Positions 23,647 to 31,348 of a DNA stretch of 35,247 nucleotides are shown here, one piece after another. The notes beneath the pieces are model-generated. The model had not been told where the DNA came from. It saw only the letters and a list, made by a program, of their open reading frames with translations, and made no database searches. The translations under genes and the position numbers were made by a program. Positions within the stretch are counted from its first letter, which is position 1. Every line of letters starts with the position of its first letter. Origin of the DNA: Acidobacterium sp. (GTDB taxonomy: Bacteria; Acidobacteriota; Terriglobia; Terriglobales; Acidobacteriaceae); NCBI GenBank assembly GCA_003166955.1, contig PMUI01000116.1:17282-52528 (forward strand). The letters are read 5' to 3'.

Positions 23647-24568
23647 AGTTATACGCCGAACTGAGAGGCGGCGACTGCGCGATGGCTGCTCGCTGCGCGT
23701 GGGTGACGTTCAGTTCGCTCAGGCGCAGGACGAGGCACTTGGCCGCGCCGCCCGCCTTCAGAAATTCTGTCAGCTCCACCTGAACTATCTGGAAGCCGCG
23801 CAGCTCGAGCTCGGCGCACAGGTCGTCGCTGATCTGATTCAGCAGGATGGTCCTGCCAACGTTGACCGCGTTGCAGGCGAAGCGCAGCGCGTCGCCTTCC
23901 GAAACGCAGATGCGGTGCTTCTTGCTGTAGCGCGCTTCAATTTTCATCTGCGATTCGATATCGAACGCGGGCAGGTAGACCATCACGTCTCCGTTGGAGA
24001 GCGGGCAGAAGCAGGTGTCGAGGTGATAGAAACGCGGATCGACGAGGCGCAGGGAGACGACTTCGACGCCCCACAACTCCGTTAACTGACGATGGCTGTC
24101 CTGGCGCGTGCGCGGACCGTAACCTGCCCAGAGCCGCGATCCATCGGCCTCAAACAGCGCGTCGCCTTCGCCTTCGAAGGGCGTCACGCGGGGAATGTCG
24201 CGCACGGCAAAACCCGATTCGCTGAACCAGCGGCGGAAATGCGGCTCCTCGCCCTGCCGCTCCTGGTGATGAAAACTGCTGAGCGCGACGATGCCGTTGC
24301 GCACCAGGCCCGCGTTAGCGGTGAACACCATGTCCGGCGATCCGGGCTGCGGTTCCACGAGGTGGACCTGCGCAATCTGGCGCAGCGCGCTGTGCAACTG
24401 TTCCCACTGCTCGGTCGCCTGTTGCCGCGACGAGCCGTGGACATTGCCGGCCATCCACGGATTGATGACGTAGTTCACGTCATAGTGCTTTGGCGGGCAC
24501 ATGAGGAAGGTCGGCCCGCTATCGGCCGTCCTGGTAAGGCTTCCGTCCAGGGTTCTGAGGGTTCCCAT
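23645..24568 (-). CDS. amidinotransferase/dimethylargininase-like hydrolase
   Basis: This 307-residue protein belongs to the guanidino-group modifying superfamily (DDAH, arginine deiminase, amidinotransferase). Likely catalytic residues are C278 in KAGGAAKCLVL, H182 in FYHLDTCF and E134 in FEGEGDA. DMVFTANAG (79-87) is a typical substrate-binding block. DDAH-type enzymes hydrolyse methylated arginine to citrulline and an amine; other members act on arginine or ornithine. The choice is open. The start ATG 24568 gives MGTLRTLDGS; an upstream ATG at 24622 adds 18 low-value residues and is rejected. It is the first gene of a three-gene operon with two Tat-exported enzymes, although it has no export signal. 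It is divergent from padR across 186 bp. Confidence 0.85.
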   Translation of the reverse strand: MGTLRTLDGSLTRTADSGPTFLMCPPKHYDVNYVINPWMAGNVHGSSRQQATEQWEQLHSALRQIAQVHLVEPQPGSPDMVFTANAGLVRNGIVALSSFHHQERQGEEPHFRRWFSESGFAVRDIPRVTPFEGEGDALFEADGSRLWAGYGPRTRQDSHRQLTELWGVEVVSLRLVDPRFYHLDTCFCPLSNGDVMVYLPAFDIESQMKIEARYSKKHRICVSEGDALRFACNAVNVGRTILLNQISDDLCAELELRGFQIVQVELTEFLKAGGAAKCLVLRLSELNVTHAQRAAIAQSPPLSSAYN

Positions 24569-24700
24569 GCTTGAGTGTGCCCCGGCTTGGGCGGCTCGTC
24601 CATGACCCGGCCGGAGGCACAAGCGTCACCGGATGCGAGTTACTGCCGAGTTACCGTTTGTTGGAGGGAAGTAAAAGCGGGGGAGGGAATCGGTGACCTG

Positions 24701-24739
24701 TTGCTTTCCCAAAGGAAGTGTGGCATATTCCTGTTGGAA
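24701..24739 (+). promoter_or_regulatory. padR promoter with twin palindromes
   Basis: TTGCTT (24701-24706), a 17-bp spacer and CATATT (24724-24729) form a plausible promoter. TTCC-CAAA-GGAA (24706-24717) and TTCC-TGTT-GGAA (24728-24739) are two matching palindromes 22 bp apart, about two helical turns. They flank the spacer and -10, a good place for autorepression by the PadR dimer. Confidence 0.6.
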
Positions 24740-24754
24740 ACCAAAAGGGGAGCG

Positions 24755-25102
24755 ATGAAACAGAAAACCGATGTTCCGCAGGGCACCCTCGCGCTGATGG
24801 TTCTGCGCACACTCGACGTGCTGGGACCGCAGCACGGTTACGGCATTGCGCGGCGCATCGAGCAGATCAGCGGCGATCTGCTGGCTGTGAATCAGGGCAC
24901 GCTCTATCCGGTGCTGTTGCGGCTCGAGCAGGAAGGCGCGGTCGCGTCGGACTGGGGCGCATCGGAAAACAACCGGCGCGCGCGTTTCTATCGCCTGACC
25001 CAGGCGGGGCGAAAGCAGTTGCAGGCCGAGACGCGCAACTGGGAACAGACGACGGCGCTGGTCACGCGTTTCTTTGAGGTCAAAGCGGAGGATCTGCAAT
25101 GA
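24755..25102 (+). CDS. PadR family transcriptional regulator
   Basis: This 115-residue winged-helix protein reads PQGTLALMVLRTLDVLGPQHGYGIARRIEQ (9-38), then LAVNQGTLYPVLLRLEQEGAVASDW (43-67) and RARFYRLTQAGRKQL (75-89). It matches the short acidobacterial PadR type that accompanies orphan permeases. AGGGGAG just before ATG 24755 selects the start; the frame is open further upstream, but that region is the promoter. The TGA overlaps the ATG of the permease at 25099 by four bases (ATGA), so the two are translationally coupled. It probably represses its own operon through the two TTCC-N4-GGAA palindromes upstream. The effector is unknown. Confidence 0.95.
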   Translation: MKQKTDVPQGTLALMVLRTLDVLGPQHGYGIARRIEQISGDLLAVNQGTLYPVLLRLEQEGAVASDWGASENNRRARFYRLTQAGRKQLQAETRNWEQTTALVTRFFEVKAEDLQ

Positions 25103-27813
25103 AATACCTCAGACGTTTCCTGGCTCGTTTGACCAATTTCATCACCGGACGGCAAAGCGATCAACGGCTGCGCGAAGAGATGGAGGAGCACATCACCCTG
25201 CAAACCGCAGAGAACCTGCGCGCGGGCATGTCCGCGGTGGAAGCGCGCCGACAGGCGATTTTGCGCTTCGGCGGGGTGGGGACGATCCGGGAGGAGTACC
25301 ACGCGGAGCAGGGGCTGCCGTTCTTCGAAAACCTGATTCAGGATTTGCGGTTCGCGCTGCGCATGCTCGCGAAGTCGCCGGCGTTCGCGGCGATTGCGAT
25401 TCTTACCATGGCGCTGGGGATCGGCGCGACGACTGCGATCTTCAGCCTCGTCAACGCGACGCTGCTGCATCCGCTGCGGTATCCGCACCCGGAAGAGCTG
25501 GTGCGCATCGAGGACGATCTGCCCGGCGCGGGTGTTACGGACGCGGGCATCTCGATTCCGGAGTGGAAGGATCTGCAGCGTTCGGGAATTTTTCAGTATG
25601 TTGGGCTGCAGATTTTCGGGTCGGTGAACCTGACGGGTGCAGGGCAGCCATCGCGGGTCCAGTATGAGGGGGTGTCGCCGGGGTATTTTGCGATGCTGGG
25701 CGTGAAGCCGGAGCTGGGGCACACGTTCGATCCGCAGGATCAAACGCCGGGGTTCACGTTGGAGGTGGTGATCGCCGATGGGCTGTGGAAGCGGGGTTTC
25801 GGGAGCGATCCGCACATTGTTGGGAGAAGTTTGCGGGGGGACAACGATTTGTATCGGGTGATCGGGGTGATGCCGCCGGGTTTTCACGACCCGGGGCGAA
25901 CCGTGGGCGAGAGGAACACCGAACTGTGGGCGGCGACGGGTTTTTCGGGGGATCCGGCTCCGCCCCCGAACCGCAGTTTGCGGGTGCCCCTGGAAACGGT
26001 CGGGCGCCTGAAGCCGGGGCTGACGGTTGCAGCGGCGCAGAGCCAGCTGGACGCGTTGGTTGCTTCGTTGCGGAAGCAATTTCCGGACGATTATCCGGCC
26101 GACAGCAAGTGGACGGTGCGGTTGGTGCCTCTGAAGGAAAACGTGGTAGGCAACGTTCGGCAGCCGCTGATCCTGCTGTTGGGCGCAGTGGCGCTCGTGT
26201 TGCTGATCGGCTGCGTGAATGTGGCGAATCTGCTGCTGGCACGCGCGAGCGCGCGATCGCGGGAGATGGCGGTGCGCCAGGCGCTGGGAGCGGCACGCAA
26301 GCGGCTGGTGCGGCAGTTGCTGACCGAGAGCCTGCTGCTTTCGCTGCTGGGCGGAGTGGCAGGGTTGGTGATTCTGTTCTGCATGAAGGGATTCTTGCTG
26401 CGGCTGATTCCGGAGAGCATGCCGCGGCTCAACGATCTGTCGATCAACTGGACGGTGATGGTGTTCGCGCTGGCGGCTTCGATCGCAGCCGGGGTGATTT
26501 TCGGGCTGGCGCCCGCGAAGCAGGCAGGGCGGTTGAATCTGGCGAATACGCTGAGGGTGGAGGGGCGTGGGTCGAAGGGTTCCACGGAGCAGACGCGCAC
26601 GCGGCGCGTATTGGTGGTGACGGAGTTTGCGCTGTCGCTGGTGCTGATGGTGGCCGCGGGCCTGCTGCTGCGCAGTTTTTGGGATTTGTACAAGGCGCCG
26701 CTGGGATTCAATCCGCAGCATGTGATGTCGGTTCAGTTGTGGCTGCCCAGCCCCAACGATCCGAAGACGGACATTTATGGAACGGCTGCTCAGGAGGCAG
26801 TGTTTGCGCGCGAATTGCTGCGGCGCAGCCGGTTGCTGCCCGGAGTGCAGGAGGCGGCGCTGGGATCGGAGCCGTCGATTCCGCTGCACCACGACCGCAA
26901 CCGGAGCGCGCTGATCGTGGAAGGACGCCAGACACAGAGCAAGCAGACTCCCTTGGTGGAGCGGTCGCAAGTTGCGCCGGAATATTTTCATTTGCTGGAG
27001 ATTCCGCTGCTGCGGGGCCGTCTGTTCAACGACCGCGACGACGAGAATGCGCCGCTGGTCGCCGTGATCAACCAGGCGATGGCGGAGACTTACTGGCGGG
27101 GCGAGGATCCGCTTGGGAAGCGGCTGAAGCTTGGCCGTGGGAGGGCTGGGGTTGGCCAACGAGCAAGCAAGACCTGGATCATGATCGTGGGGGTGGTCGC
27201 GGATGCTCGAACCGAGTCGCTGGCGAACGCGAGCGTTCCGCAAATCTATCTGAGCCTGTACCAGGAGACGCCCAAGGAACTGGCCATCTTTCTGCGTGGA
27301 GACCTGAATGCGAGCGCCATACCGGAAGAGGTGCGCGCGATGGTGCAGTCCGTAGACCCGGAGCTACCGGTTTACGGGGCGCAGACGCTGGACGATGCGG
27401 TGTCGGCGTCGCTGGAGCAGAGACGATTCTCGATGGATATTGTGGGGGCTTTCGCGGTGACGGCGTTGCTGCTGGCGGCGCTGGGGATTTATGGAGTGAT
27501 CTCGTATATCGTGAGCGAGCGCACGCGAGACATCGGCATCCGGCTGGCCCTGGGCGCGCAGAGGGGCAAGATCATGGCAATGGTTCTACGCCAGGGACTG
27601 GGGCTGGCGATGGCGGGCGCCGCGCTGGGACTGGTGGGATCGGTGATCGTGTCGCACCTGATGGCAGGGCTGCTGTATGGGGTGAGCCCCACGGATCTGC
27701 TGACGTTCGTGGGAGTCACGCTGGTGCTGACGGCTGTGGCGCTGGCGGCGTGTTATGTTCCAGCGCGTCGCGCGATGCGGGTCGATCCGCTGGTGGCGTT
27801 GCGGTACGAATGA
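25099..27813 (+). CDS. orphan ABC-type permease, FtsX/MacB-like, coupled to padR
   Basis: This 904-residue duplicated permease has a cytoplasmic prefix (QRLREEMEEHITLQTAENLRAG), a first helix near 98-120 (AIAILTMALGIGATTAIFSLVN), then a MacB-like periplasmic domain. LLLGAVALVLLIGCVNVANLLLAR (about 355-378) begins the first FtsX core. The second half starts near 505 (VLVVTEFALSLVLMVAAGLLL) and ends in VPARRAMRVDPLVALRYE. It is a more distant relative of the permeases at 18621 and 27833. No ATPase gene is present. The gene starts inside the padR stop, so a PadR signal sets its level. Its role is unknown; the family is suspected in envelope stress or peptide export. It is convergent with the permease at 27833, 19 bp apart, with no terminator seen. 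Confidence 0.93.
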   Translation: MKYLRRFLARLTNFITGRQSDQRLREEMEEHITLQTAENLRAGMSAVEARRQAILRFGGVGTIREEYHAEQGLPFFENLIQDLRFALRMLAKSPAFAAIAILTMALGIGATTAIFSLVNATLLHPLRYPHPEELVRIEDDLPGAGVTDAGISIPEWKDLQRSGIFQYVGLQIFGSVNLTGAGQPSRVQYEGVSPGYFAMLGVKPELGHTFDPQDQTPGFTLEVVIADGLWKRGFGSDPHIVGRSLRGDNDLYRVIGVMPPGFHDPGRTVGERNTELWAATGFSGDPAPPPNRSLRVPLETVGRLKPGLTVAAAQSQLDALVASLRKQFPDDYPADSKWTVRLVPLKENVVGNVRQPLILLLGAVALVLLIGCVNVANLLLARASARSREMAVRQALGAARKRLVRQLLTESLLLSLLGGVAGLVILFCMKGFLLRLIPESMPRLNDLSINWTVMVFALAASIAAGVIFGLAPAKQAGRLNLANTLRVEGRGSKGSTEQTRTRRVLVVTEFALSLVLMVAAGLLLRSFWDLYKAPLGFNPQHVMSVQLWLPSPNDPKTDIYGTAAQEAVFARELLRRSRLLPGVQEAALGSEPSIPLHHDRNRSALIVEGRQTQSKQTPLVERSQVAPEYFHLLEIPLLRGRLFNDRDDENAPLVAVINQAMAETYWRGEDPLGKRLKLGRGRAGVGQRASKTWIMIVGVVADARTESLANASVPQIYLSLYQETPKELAIFLRGDLNASAIPEEVRAMVQSVDPELPVYGAQTLDDAVSASLEQRRFSMDIVGAFAVTALLLAALGIYGVISYIVSERTRDIGIRLALGAQRGKIMAMVLRQGLGLAMAGAALGLVGSVIVSHLMAGLLYGVSPTDLLTFVGVTLVLTAVALAACYVPARRAMRVDPLVALRYE

Positions 27814-27832
27814 TGGATCGAAGCTTGCGGGG

Positions 27833-30490
27833 TCACTCTTCTCGCAGCAGTTGCAGTGGATCGACGGAGAGCGCGCGTTGCGCGGGGAGCCATGTGGCGA
27901 CGAGCCCCAGCAAGGCCATGGCGAGAACCGCTGCGGTGAGCACCAGCGGATCGCGCGGCGTGGCTTCATAAACGATGAAGGAGAGAACGCGGCTGGCCAG
28001 GATGCCGAGGATGAGTCCTGCGCCGGAGCCCCACGCCAGCAGTTTGACGGAGCGTCCCAGGGCGGCGTGGAGGACTTCAACGCGCTGTGCGCCGAGGGCG
28101 ATGCGGATGCCGAGTTCGCGCAGGCGGCGGCTGACGGAGTAAGCCGCCATGCCGAAGATGCCGGTGATGGAGAGCATGGCGCCCATGATGCCGAGCATAC
28201 CCAGGGATGCAGTAGCGATCCGTGAGGCAAACATCGCTCCGCTCATCTCCTCGTTCCACGTCTGGGTGAAAACGGGCAGTCCTGCATCAAGATTGCGCAT
28301 GGTGCTCCGGAGCGCCGCTGCCACCTGTTGCGGATCGCGGTTGGACCGCACCACGAGCCAGGCATCGCCCGAAGGCGATTGCAGGATGGAGAGAAACATG
28401 GCGGGCTGGGGCTCTTCCGCAATATTGGCGGTGTATTTCCCGTCTTCGACAACGCCGACGATCTGCAGGAGCACGCCGTCGGTTTTCTTGTAGTAGCTGC
28501 CGAGTGCGCCGGCGACTGAGCCGAAGAATTTGCGCGCGAAGAGCTGGTTGACGATGACGACTTGCGGCGCGTTCTTATCGTCGTGCCACGAGAAGTTTCT
28601 GCCGGCCAGCAATGTGGTCTGGGCCGCGCCGAGGTATTCCGGGGAGACGCTGAACTTGACGGCCTCGCCGAGGGCATTCGCTGGCCGCACGTCCGTGGTC
28701 TTTTCGCTGTAGACCCTGGAGATGCCCCAACCCATGTGCATAGGCGGACTATCCACCAGGCCCACCTGCGTGACGCCGGGAATGACCTGAGTGGCTTCGA
28801 TCATGCGCTTCTGCATGGCGGGTACATTGTCGCCGCGATAGCCTGTCATAGCCAGTCCGGTTTCCATCAGCATGGCGTTGCGGGGTTCGAAGCCGAGTTT
28901 TGCGTGCAGGGATCGGCTGAGGCCGCGCACGGCAACCATCGAAGCGGTGACGAGCACGGCGCAGATGGCGATTTGTCCCACGAGCAGGACGTCGCGCACG
29001 GACAGGCGGCGGCCGCGGCGGCCAGTCGACCCGGCTTTGACGACTTCGTAAGGATCGGTGCGCATGACCTGGCGCACAGGCACCGCGCCAAAGAGGAATC
29101 CGGCGGCGAGGCTAAGGAGCAATGAAACGGCGTAGACAGTGGCGTCGGGATCCACCGCGATGGTGATAGGGAATTGCGAGAACGGCTGCCATCTGTTGAG
29201 CCAGTGCAGCAACACGATGCTGCCCCACAGTCCGACAGCGCCGCCGAGCAGGGAGACGAGGATGGCTTCAGTGAAAAGCTGGCGGAGAATCCGCGTGCGG
29301 CTGGAACCGAGGGCGAGGCGCAACGCGACTTCGCGAGAGCGATCGGCCGCGCGCGCAGCAAAGAGGCTGCCGAGGTTGGCGCAGGCGGCGAGGAGGATGA
29401 GCCCGGCGAGCAACATCAGGCCAATCAGGAAAGCTCGCAGCGCAGGGGCGAAGAAGTTGCCGTGGAGGCCGGGTCTGACCAGGCTGAAGTCTGACTGGTC
29501 GTCTTCTTTGGGGTAAGTCTTATGGAGCACCGCGCCGATGGAGCTGAGATCGGAGGCTGCCTGGGCAGGAGTAACGCCGGGTTTGAGATGTCCGAGAACC
29601 TCGAAAACCCACCGGTTGCCGCGGCTATTCAGCTCGTTCAGGCCACCCACCTGTTCATGGTCGACGAGGGGCACGAAGAAATCGGGAGTGAAGAACAACA
29701 GGGTGCCGTGGAAGCTGGGCGGCGCGACTCCGACGACGGTGAAGGGGTGCTTGTTCAGTTGGACGACTCGACCGACGACGCCGGTATCGTCGTGGAAACG
29801 GCTGTGCCAGAAACCGTAGCCGAGCACGATGTATGGAGCGCTGTTGGGACCGTGCTCATCCGAGCCGTGAAGGAAGCGGCCCAGATACGGCTGAATGCCG
29901 AGCGCGTCGAAATAGTTTCCGCTGACTTCGTAGAGCCAGGAGGCGGAGGGGTTTTCGCCGGCGTCGAAGCTGGCCTGCCCGATGGTGTAGGCAGCCAGAA
30001 CAGCGAAGCTGTGGTTGCGATCGCGGAGATCGAGGTAGTCCGGGTAGGACTGAACGATGTAGGTATTGTCGCCGCGCTGGAGGGCGTAGAGAGTGCGCGC
30101 GTCGGGCACATGCAGCGGGCGCAGCACCAGGCCATTGAGGACGCTGAACACCACGGCATTCGCGCCGATGGCGAGGGTCAGCGTGAGAATGGCGGCAATG
30201 GTGACCCCTGGGGACTTGAGCAGCACGCGAATGCTGAAGCGGAGATCCTGTGCTGAGGTTTCGAGGAAATTGCCCCCGCGGGCTTCGTGGCTTTCGCTCC
30301 GGAACTTTTCGTATGCGCCGAACTCGATGCGGGCGCGGCGGTCGGCCTCGGCACGCGTCAGGCCCGAGCGCTCCAGATCGTCGGCACGATTCTGGATGTG
30401 CGAGCGAAGCTCCTCGTCTAATTCGTGCGCCGTCTCGGACCGGCGGAAGGATTTTGCAGTTACGGAACGAAACCAGGAAAGGAGCGTCAT
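27833..30490 (-). CDS. acidobacterial orphan ABC-type permease, FtsX/MacB-like (paralogue 2)
   Basis: This is an 885-residue paralogue of the permease at 18621-21269, in the same orientation. It starts MTLLSWFRSVTAKSFRRSE, against MFSAWLRSLTAKFFHGSR in paralogue 1. Both share the prefix ELRSHI, the core AACANLGSLFAARAADRSRE, and the end DPLQLLREE or DPLKLLREE. The domain order is prefix, helix, MacB-like periplasmic domain, FtsX core, then the same again. GGAGGAAGC before ATG 30490 is a strong ribosome-binding site. The promoter has the same TTGACA and TTAGGAG/CTCCTAA design as paralogue 1. The pair probably arose by duplication of gene plus promoter. The function is unknown, as for the group. 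Confidence 0.93.
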   Translation of the reverse strand: MTLLSWFRSVTAKSFRRSETAHELDEELRSHIQNRADDLERSGLTRAEADRRARIEFGAYEKFRSESHEARGGNFLETSAQDLRFSIRVLLKSPGVTIAAILTLTLAIGANAVVFSVLNGLVLRPLHVPDARTLYALQRGDNTYIVQSYPDYLDLRDRNHSFAVLAAYTIGQASFDAGENPSASWLYEVSGNYFDALGIQPYLGRFLHGSDEHGPNSAPYIVLGYGFWHSRFHDDTGVVGRVVQLNKHPFTVVGVAPPSFHGTLLFFTPDFFVPLVDHEQVGGLNELNSRGNRWVFEVLGHLKPGVTPAQAASDLSSIGAVLHKTYPKEDDQSDFSLVRPGLHGNFFAPALRAFLIGLMLLAGLILLAACANLGSLFAARAADRSREVALRLALGSSRTRILRQLFTEAILVSLLGGAVGLWGSIVLLHWLNRWQPFSQFPITIAVDPDATVYAVSLLLSLAAGFLFGAVPVRQVMRTDPYEVVKAGSTGRRGRRLSVRDVLLVGQIAICAVLVTASMVAVRGLSRSLHAKLGFEPRNAMLMETGLAMTGYRGDNVPAMQKRMIEATQVIPGVTQVGLVDSPPMHMGWGISRVYSEKTTDVRPANALGEAVKFSVSPEYLGAAQTTLLAGRNFSWHDDKNAPQVVIVNQLFARKFFGSVAGALGSYYKKTDGVLLQIVGVVEDGKYTANIAEEPQPAMFLSILQSPSGDAWLVVRSNRDPQQVAAALRSTMRNLDAGLPVFTQTWNEEMSGAMFASRIATASLGMLGIMGAMLSITGIFGMAAYSVSRRLRELGIRIALGAQRVEVLHAALGRSVKLLAWGSGAGLILGILASRVLSFIVYEATPRDPLVLTAAVLAMALLGLVATWLPAQRALSVDPLQLLREE

Positions 30491-30513
30491 GCTTCCTCCG
30501 CGAATACGGGGTA

Positions 30514-30560
30514 CTCCTAATACAATTAGGAGAGTAGCGCGGACACTCCTAAGCTGTCAA
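30514..30560 (-). promoter_or_regulatory. sigma-70-like promoter with palindromic operator, permease paralogue 2
   Basis: On the minus strand TTGACA (30560-30555), an 18-bp spacer and TACTCT (30536-30531) form the promoter. CTCCTAAT-ACA-ATTAGGAG (30514-30532) is a perfect 19-bp palindrome over the start site. A third arm, CTCCTAAG (30546-30553), lies in the spacer. Arms and promoter elements line up with those at 21282-21325. Confidence 0.8.
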
Positions 30561-30684
30561 GGAGAAACAGCGCCATCGTCGCGATGCTGCCCCCGTTCCT
30601 CACAGGTTTACGCGCAATCGCGGATTTTTGTCTAAGCTGGAGGAGGTCCGAATTCCAGGGCCCAATTTGAAAGGATCCCTCCGC

Positions 30685-31272
30685 ATGAAGCTTGCCATTA
30701 TTGCCTCTGCAGTTCTTGTTATGGCCGCGCCTATCGCCATGGCGCAAACCTCGGCGCAAACCTCAACATGGAAATCCGACCCGGCGCACAGCGAGGTCGA
30801 CTTCGCTATTAAGCACATGGCCCTGTCGAATGTTCACGGCCGCTTTGGCACCGTCGATGCCACGCTGGTGTGGGACGAACAGGATGTGACGAAATCGACG
30901 GTCAGCGCGACGATCGATGTGACCGGGGTCGACACCGGGGTGCCGAACCGGGACACCGACCTCAAGAGCGCGAGGTTCTTCGATACGGCCAACAATCCGA
31001 AGGCGACCTTCACCAGCACCAGCGTGACGAAGAGTGGTTCCGGGCTGCAAATGAACGGCAATCTCACCATCAAGGGCGTAACCAAGCCGGTGGTGCTCGA
31101 TGTGGACGGACCTACCGGCCCGCTGACCGGGATGAACAAGAAGCCGCACCTCGGCTTCTCGGCGACGACGACGGTCCATCGCGAGGATTTCGGGATCGGC
31201 GCGGGAATGCCGGCGGCGATGCTGGGCGACGACGTGAAGATCACCATCGAACTGGATCTGGTGAAGCAGTAG
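30685..31272 (+). CDS. periplasmic YceI family protein
   Basis: This 195-residue protein has a signal peptide (MKLAIIASAVLVMAAPIAMA). It is followed by a YceI lipocalin-like barrel: WKSDPAHSEVDFAIKHMALSNVHGRFG (about 29-55), DVTGVDTGVPNRDTDLKSARFFDTANNPKATF (about 85-115) and GNLTIKGVTKPVVLDV. The conserved end GFSATTTVHREDFGIG is present. YceI proteins bind polyisoprenoid chains in the periplasm; some respond to high pH or acid stress. ATG 30685 is chosen because it starts the signal peptide, and AAAGGA lies about 10 bp upstream; the frame is open back to 30628. It is divergent from the permease at 30490. No clear promoter was identified in the 194-bp gap apart from that of the permease. Confidence 0.93.
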   Translation: MKLAIIASAVLVMAAPIAMAQTSAQTSTWKSDPAHSEVDFAIKHMALSNVHGRFGTVDATLVWDEQDVTKSTVSATIDVTGVDTGVPNRDTDLKSARFFDTANNPKATFTSTSVTKSGSGLQMNGNLTIKGVTKPVVLDVDGPTGPLTGMNKKPHLGFSATTTVHREDFGIGAGMPAAMLGDDVKITIELDLVKQ

Positions 31273-31296
31273 AGTCGCTGCATTGGACCGGCTGAT

Positions 31297-31347
31297 TGCC
31301 TGGGCACGAAGCCTTCGGATCGCTTCGGGCTAACTTCGACCCAGGCA
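31297..31347. terminator. two-stem hairpin between convergent genes
   Basis: TGCCTGGG (31297-31304) pairs perfectly with CCCAGGCA (31340-31347). Inside, CGAAGC (31307-31312) pairs with GCTTCG (31322-31327). It separates the YceI gene from the convergent sulP gene, whose stop begins 1 bp away. A bidirectional terminator is likely, but there is no U-run. Confidence 0.6.
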
Positions 31348-31348
31348 G

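Noticed and set aside
24988-27243. 751-residue minus-strand open frame
   Set aside because: Antisense to padR and the permease; no domain, and Arg/His/Pro-rich as expected for a high-GC shadow.
25785-27971. 728-residue plus-strand open frame in another frame of the permease
   Set aside because: Gly/Ala/Arg-rich, no motifs, and it overlaps a complete permease gene.
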